Positions 59,892 to 64,000 of a stretch of 64,000 bases of DNA are shown piece by piece. The notes beneath the pieces were generated by a model. That model saw only the letters and a program-made list of their open reading frames with translations, searched no databases and was not told the origin of the DNA. The stretch spans positions 56,159-120,158 of the forward strand of contig NZ_JBEXNL010000014.1 of NCBI RefSeq assembly GCF_040611135.1. The letters run 5' to 3'. Numbering within the stretch: position 1 is the first letter of the stretch; each line of letters starts with the position of its first letter. The translations under genes were made by a program, and so were the position numbers. Source of the DNA: Tsukamurella sp040611135 (lineage in GTDB: Bacteria > Actinomycetota > Actinomycetes > Mycobacteriales > Mycobacteriaceae).

Positions 59892-61118
59892 TCAGCGCTC
59901 CCCGGACGCGCTGGCCGAACCGGGAAGAACCGCGACGACCAGGACGAACGCGGCCGCGATGCCCACCCCGACCGCGATCGCGATCCCCGGCCAGCCGGCG
60001 GCGGCGAAGGCCAGCCCCGCGGCCGCCCCGACGACCGACGAGCCCGCATAGTAGCAGAACAGGTAGCCCGACGAGGCCTCCGCGCGGTGCTCGGTCGCGA
60101 GGAGCCCGACCCACCCACTGGCGACGCTGTGCGCCGCGAAGAAGCCCGCGGTGAACACGACCATCCCCGCGAGCACGGCGGGCGTCGAATCCGGCAGCGT
60201 GAGCACCAGACCCGCGCCCATCGTCGCGATGGAGGCCAGGAGCACCCCGCGGCGGCCGATCCGGTCCGCGAGCCGACCCGCCGTACCGGAGGAGAAGGTC
60301 CCCGCGAGATAGATCAGGAAGACCAGCCCGACGACGCCGGGCGCGAACGCGAAGGGCTCTGCCAGGAGCCGGAATCCGAGGAAGTTGTAGACGCTGACGA
60401 AGCCGCCCATCAGCAGGAAGGCGAGCACGAACAGCGTCGCGAGCTGCGGCCGGCGCAGGTGGCCGAGCATGCCGCGCACCGTCGTTCCGACCGAGACCTT
60501 CATCGGCACATGAAATCTCGACGCGGGCAGGGTGCGGATCATCACCACGGTGAGCGCCGCGGCCGCCACGGCGAAGACCTCCATGGCGCCGCGCCAGGCC
60601 ATCACGTCGAGCCCCACCGCGGTCACGACGCGGCCGAGCAGCCCGCCGATCGTCGTGCCCGCGACGTACCGCCCCATGGCCCCGCCGAGGTCGCGCCCGT
60701 CGACCTCCTCGGCCAGGTACGCCATGGCGACGGCGGGCACGCCGGCGAGCGCGATGCCCTGCAGCGCACGGAGTCCCAGCAGCATCGGGAGCGTCGGGGC
60801 GAGCGGGATCAGCAGGCCCAGGAGCACCGCCGCGACGGCCGACACCGTCATCACGCGGGTCCGGCCGAAGCGCTCCGAGAGCGCGCTGACGGGGATGATC
60901 GCCAGCGCGAGCACGCCCGTGGTGACGGAGACCGCGAGCGCGGAGACGGCGGGCGCCGCGCCGAAGACCCGGGTCAGTTCGGGGAGCACGGCCTGCGTCG
61001 AGTACATCGAGCCGAAGGTGGTCAGGCCCGCCACGAACAGCGCCAGGGTGGTCCGACGGTACGCGGGCGTCCCGGCCCGGAGTGGCGCGGTCCCGAGATT
61101 CTGGACGGTGGCGGTCAT
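59892..61118 (-). CDS. MFS transporter
   Basis: A 408-residue transporter with 12 hydrophobic helices and the MFS signature SERFGRTRVM in the loop after helix 2, repeated as DRIGRRGVLL after helix 8. It resembles the AraJ/YnfM drug-efflux or sugar-export group. The substrate is unknown. ATG 61118 has GAGGG 4 bases before it; GTG 61127 is an alternative. It is divergent from a LysR regulator that probably controls it. Confidence 0.9.
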   Translation of the reverse strand: MTATVQNLGTAPLRAGTPAYRRTTLALFVAGLTTFGSMYSTQAVLPELTRVFGAAPAVSALAVSVTTGVLALAIIPVSALSERFGRTRVMTVSAVAAVLLGLLIPLAPTLPMLLGLRALQGIALAGVPAVAMAYLAEEVDGRDLGGAMGRYVAGTTIGGLLGRVVTAVGLDVMAWRGAMEVFAVAAAALTVVMIRTLPASRFHVPMKVSVGTTVRGMLGHLRRPQLATLFVLAFLLMGGFVSVYNFLGFRLLAEPFAFAPGVVGLVFLIYLAGTFSSGTAGRLADRIGRRGVLLASIATMGAGLVLTLPDSTPAVLAGMVVFTAGFFAAHSVASGWVGLLATEHRAEASSGYLFCYYAGSSVVGAAAGLAFAAAGWPGIAIAVGVGIAAAFVLVVAVLPGSASASGER

Positions 61119-61189
61119 GACCCTCACCCTGCGCCGGCATCACCGATGTGTGAAATGCATGGATCTGACAATACTGATAGAAACAACGC

Positions 61190-62095
61190 ATGACCGCAGG
61201 TGATAGGCCCGTCGCGAGCACGTCGGACGACCTCGTGCGATTCATCACATTGGCGGAGACGCAGCACATGACCGACGCGGCGGCCGCGCTGCGGATCACT
61301 CAGCCCACGCTGTCGCGGACGCTCGCGAGGCTCGAGGCGGGCATCGGGGCGCCGCTGTTCGACCGGCGGCACGGACGACTCTCGCTCAACGCCAGCGGCG
61401 AGATCTACCTCGACCACGCGCGCCGAGCGCACGCCGAGCTGGAGGCCGCGCGGGCGCAGATCGCCGACCTCCGGAGCCCGTCGCAGGGCACGATCCGGCT
61501 GTCCTTCCTGCATTCCTTCGGCGTCGCCCTGGTGCCGCGGCTCGTCTCCGGGTTCCGCGCGCGGGAGCCGCGCGTGGGATTCGAGCTGTCGCAGTTCGCC
61601 GCCGGGACCGTTACCGAGCGGGTTCTCGCCGACGAGGCCGACCTCGCCATCGTCTCGCCGCGGCCGGCCACCGGCGCCGTCGCGTTCGGCCTGCTCGCGG
61701 TGCAGCGCCTGGCCCTCGCGGTCCCCGCGGGGCACCCGCTCGCGGAGCGCCCGTCCGTGCACCTCTCCGAGGCCGCCGACGCGGACTTCATCACGATGCA
61801 TCCCGAGTTCGGCCTGCGCCGGATCCTCGAGGAGCGTTGTGCGGCAGCGGGGTTCCGGCCGCGGATCGCGTTCGAGTCGTCGGAATCGTTCACCGTCGCG
61901 GGGCTCGTCGCGGCCGGGCTGGGGGTGGCGCTGCTCCCCGTCGACCAGGATCCGCTGTGGCCGCCGGGACTCGTCCTGGTCCCCATGTCCGGCCCAGCGC
62001 CCACGCGCGAGGTCGGGCTCATCTGGCGTCCCGATGTCGCGCTCCCCCGCGCCGTCCGGGCCTTCCGGGATTACGCCCTCGATCAGGCGGGGTGA
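61190..62095 (+). CDS. LysR-family regulator, divergent to MFS
   Basis: A full-length 301-residue LysR protein. It has a winged helix at residues 14-75 (FITLAETQHMTDAAAALRIT and QPTLSRTLARLE) and a two-subdomain effector domain from residue 100 (GTIRLSFLHSFGVALVPRLV). The 71-base divergent gap to the MFS gene would hold its operator; I see no strong inverted repeat there. No clear TANNNT or Shine-Dalgarno signal was found, so the start is tentative. Confidence 0.9.
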   Translation: MTAGDRPVASTSDDLVRFITLAETQHMTDAAAALRITQPTLSRTLARLEAGIGAPLFDRRHGRLSLNASGEIYLDHARRAHAELEAARAQIADLRSPSQGTIRLSFLHSFGVALVPRLVSGFRAREPRVGFELSQFAAGTVTERVLADEADLAIVSPRPATGAVAFGLLAVQRLALAVPAGHPLAERPSVHLSEAADADFITMHPEFGLRRILEERCAAAGFRPRIAFESSESFTVAGLVAAGLGVALLPVDQDPLWPPGLVLVPMSGPAPTREVGLIWRPDVALPRAVRAFRDYALDQAG

Positions 62096-62099
62096 ACGC

Positions 62100-62858
62100 T
62101 CACCGTCGGACCGCGACGGCGAAGATCCGGCGGAACGGGAGCACCGTTCCGAAATCCCGGGGCGGGTAGGCGGCGTTGAGCACCGCCTTGTACCGCGCGA
62201 CGAAGGCGTCGCGCTCGGCACCGTCGAGCCGCGCGAGCACGGGGCGCGCCCCGGTGCCGGAGATCCACTCGAAGACGGCGTCGGGGCCCTGTAGGACGTG
62301 CAGGTAGGTGGTCTCCCACACGTCCACGTCCCAGCCCGGGCGCTGCAGCGCCGCTAGGTATTCGGCGGGGTCGCGGACGTCGACGCGGCGGAAGTCTGTC
62401 ACTCCGAACTCCGCGGCCACGGTCGCGAGGAGCGCGTGCGAGGGCGCGTCCTGATTGCCCGGAACCTGGAAGGCGAAGGCACGGCCGGCACCGTCGGCGG
62501 TGGCGGGCAGCAGGTCGATGTGCCGCTCGACCCACTGATACATGGCGTTCGAGACGATCACGTCGGGCCGGTCGCCGCCGGGGCGCCACGCGGCGGCGTC
62601 CCCCACCTCGAAGGTCGCGCGGGGATCGTCGACGTCGGCGCGGGCGCGCTCGATCATCTCCGCACTCGAGTCGACGCCGTGGATCGTCGCCTCGGGCCAC
62701 CGGGCGCGGAGCGGCCCGACGTCGTTGCCCGGGCCGCATCCGAGATCGACGACGGTGCGCGCGTCGCCGGGGACCCGGGCGAGCAGGTCGAGGAAGGGGC
62801 GGGTGCGCTCGTCGCCGTACCGCAGGTACTGCGATGGATCCCACCGGTGCGAAGTCAT
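62100..62858 (-). CDS. tam: Trans-aconitate 2-methyltransferase-like SAM methyltransferase
   Basis: A 252-residue class I methyltransferase. The SAM motif is VVDLGCGPGNDV (residues ~37-48), with GVDSSAEMIERAR and the Tam-type SNAMYQWVERHIDLLP and LHVLQGPDAVFEWISGTGAR. It would methylate trans-aconitate, an inhibitor of aconitase. ATG 62858 begins the family N-terminus HRWDPSQYLRYGDERTRPF; 62870 is a possible earlier start. It is divergent from the ABC ATPase. Confidence 0.9.
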   Translation of the reverse strand: MTSHRWDPSQYLRYGDERTRPFLDLLARVPGDARTVVDLGCGPGNDVGPLRARWPEATIHGVDSSAEMIERARADVDDPRATFEVGDAAAWRPGGDRPDVIVSNAMYQWVERHIDLLPATADGAGRAFAFQVPGNQDAPSHALLATVAAEFGVTDFRRVDVRDPAEYLAALQRPGWDVDVWETTYLHVLQGPDAVFEWISGTGARPVLARLDGAERDAFVARYKAVLNAAYPPRDFGTVLPFRRIFAVAVRR

Positions 62859-62893
62859 ACAATCATCCAATCAATTGAGTGGAGAGGTGAACC

Positions 62894-63688
62894 GTGACCG
62901 CAACAACCGACGACCCGCACGTGCTGAGCATCGCCCACGTGGACCTGGTCCGCAACGGCCGAGCCCTCCTCGACGACGTTTCCCTCACGGTACGCCGGGG
63001 CGAGCACTGGGTGCTGCTCGGCGCGAACGGTGCCGGGAAGTCGACGCTGCTCGGGCTGTGCGGCGCGGTCACCCACCCCACGCGCGGCACCGTCGACGTG
63101 CTCGGCAAGCGGCTCGGGCGGGTCGACATGCGAGAACTGCGCACGCACATCGGACACGTGAATCCCCGCCACCGACTGGATGTTCCACTGTCCGTGCGCG
63201 ATGTCGTGCTCACCGGCCTGACGAACACACCGGAGTTCCCTCCCCGCTGGGCCCCGACCGCCGCGCAGCGGGAACGCGCCGATGAGCTCGTCGACTCCCT
63301 CGGCATGACGCGGCACGCGGAATCGGTGTGGCCGACGCTCTCGCAGGGCGAACGCGGCCGCGCCCTGATCGCCCGCGCGCTCATGGGTTCGCCTGCGCTA
63401 CTGCTCCTGGACGAACCGGCGACGGGGCTCGACCTCGCCGCGCGCGAGATCCTCCTGACAGCCGTCGACGGTGCGCGGCGCGCCCACCCCGAACTCGCCT
63501 CGATCCTGGTGACCCACCACCTCGAGGAGATCCCCGTGACCACCACGCACGCCGTGCTCATCCGCGACGGGCTCATCACCGCGGCAGGTGCGGTCGACGA
63601 CGTGCTGACCACCGACGCCATCAGCCGCGCGTTCGATCATCCGATCAGCATCACCCGGCACGACGGTCGCTGGACCGCGCGGTCGTAG
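62894..63688 (+). CDS. Orphan ABC transporter ATPase
   Basis: A 264-residue ATPase with Walker A GANGAGKST (43-51), signature SQGERGRALIARAL, Walker B LLLLDEPATGLDL and the H-loop VTHHLEEIP. It resembles the iron-siderophore/YlmA-type group. No permease is adjacent in the window. GTG 62894 has GGAGAGG 6 bases upstream. The gene ends 9 bases before the convergent HNH gene. Confidence 0.92.
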   Translation: MTATTDDPHVLSIAHVDLVRNGRALLDDVSLTVRRGEHWVLLGANGAGKSTLLGLCGAVTHPTRGTVDVLGKRLGRVDMRELRTHIGHVNPRHRLDVPLSVRDVVLTGLTNTPEFPPRWAPTAAQRERADELVDSLGMTRHAESVWPTLSQGERGRALIARALMGSPALLLLDEPATGLDLAAREILLTAVDGARRAHPELASILVTHHLEEIPVTTTHAVLIRDGLITAAGAVDDVLTTDAISRAFDHPISITRHDGRWTARS

Positions 63689-63697
63689 ATCGGCGGC

Positions 63698-64000
63698 TCA
63701 GGCCGCTTGGTTGGGGGCGGTGGATCGGTGGACATGTCCGGTCGGGGTTCGGGTTTCGACGGTGTGCCGCCCGGATTCGTCGTCAACGGTTGCGCTGCGC
63801 CAGCCGGGGGCTTCCTTCGCGTAGTTGCACGCCGCACACAACCCCTGCCCGTTCTCGAAACTCGTGGGGCCGCCCTTCGCGTGCGGGGTGACGTGGTCGG
63901 TGTGCGCGATCGGCGCGTCGCAGTACGGGGTGCGGCAGTACCGGTCCCGCACCCGGATCACCTCCGCCAGCCCGTCGGGGAACAGGCGTTGCCGGGAGTC
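63698..64000 (-). CDS. DUF222/HNH endonuclease-type protein, C-terminal part (5' end outside window)
   Basis: The frame runs off the right edge (DSRQRLFPDGLAEVIRVRDR at the edge). The visible ~100 residues hold an HNH domain: CRTPYCDAPIAHTDHVTPHA (metal Cys and catalytic His), then GGPTSFENGQGLCAACNYAK. These proteins are numerous in mycobacteria and usually carry an N-terminal DUF222 domain. The 5' end cannot be seen. Confidence 0.88.
   Translation of the reverse strand, partial: DSRQRLFPDGLAEVIRVRDRYCRTPYCDAPIAHTDHVTPHAKGGPTSFENGQGLCAACNYAKEAPGWRSATVDDESGRHTVETRTPTGHVHRSTAPNQAA

Noticed and set aside
61119..61189. LysR box in the divergent MFS/LysR gap
   Set aside because: No clear T-N11-A inverted repeat stands out; the AT-rich patch alone is not enough.
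1..64000. tRNA, rRNA or CRISPR elements
   Set aside because: No cloverleaf-like sequences, rRNA-like stretches or regular repeat-spacer arrays were seen on reading through.

Overview
The window is a chromosomal segment of a high-GC actinobacterium of the order Mycobacteriales. The evidence is the gene order. hemA-hemC-hemD-hemB, a 33-residue bS22-like ribosomal protein, the excisionase-type HTH protein, proC, the ppx/gppA homologue, regX3-senX3 and gpm1 appear in the arrangement known from Mycobacterium tuberculosis Rv0489-Rv0512, and hemL, phosphatase, resA, ccdA, resB, ccsB match Rv0524-Rv0529. A ChoD-type oxidoreductase, a WS/DGAT acyltransferase and MMPL and FadE-like proteins fit a mycolate-containing genus. 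Tsukamurella or a close relative is my guess, not proven. No rRNA, tRNA or CRISPR array was seen.

Layout. 1-4.5 kb: end of an acyl-CoA dehydrogenase, menA, a short LysR regulator bracketed by four LysR boxes, a cds1-like PLP enzyme, a DUF4229 protein and bldC. 4.6-10.6 kb: the System II cytochrome c maturation operon (hemL, phosphatase, resA, ccdA, resB, ccsB, all leftward). 10.7-19 kb: a Phd/Doc-type toxin-antitoxin pair, a WS/DGAT with a KstR-type operator, two twin carboxylesterases, a dienelactone-hydrolase-like protein and an acyl-CoA oxidase-like protein. 19-23.7 kb: a HigBA pair beside a broken tandem array of Ser/Thr kinases, then three unknown proteins. 23.7-34.4 kb: metNIQ, an mmpL-tetR operon with a compound operator, a second full-length kinase with a beta-propeller sensor, a lipoprotein, a CYTH protein, copZ with a copper operator and a serine hydrolase. 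34.4-43.5 kb: NUDIX, ChoD with a divergent TetR, and the heme operon hemA-C-D-B plus two membrane proteins. 43.7-57.9 kb: glutaredoxin-like, SerB-like, an AbiEi/nuclease-like gene flanked by 78-bp inverted repeats, PlsC-like, epimerase, bS22, HTH, proC, thioesterase, isomerase, membrane protein, ppx, regX3-senX3, GNAT and gpm1. 58-64 kb: a RES-Xre toxin-antitoxin pair, an LLM oxidoreductase, MFS with a divergent LysR, methyltransferase, ABC ATPase and the end of a DUF222/HNH-type gene.

How the genes work together. Two tetrapyrrole blocks (hemA/C/D/B and hemL) make heme precursors. The ccs/res block attaches heme to cytochrome c, and MenA supplies menaquinone, so respiratory-chain assembly is a theme. 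Lipid turnover (WS/DGAT, esterases, acyl-CoA enzymes, ChoD) is a second theme. SenX3-RegX3 is the phosphate two-component system. Most transcription units that start alone have a TANNNT box 6-7 bases before the start codon and no clear Shine-Dalgarno sequence, so leaderless translation looks common.

The least explained element is the cassette at 45103-46249: a single AbiEi-like gene with a PD-(D/E)XK-like tail, bounded by 78-base inverted repeats, one of which holds a perfect 44-base palindrome.
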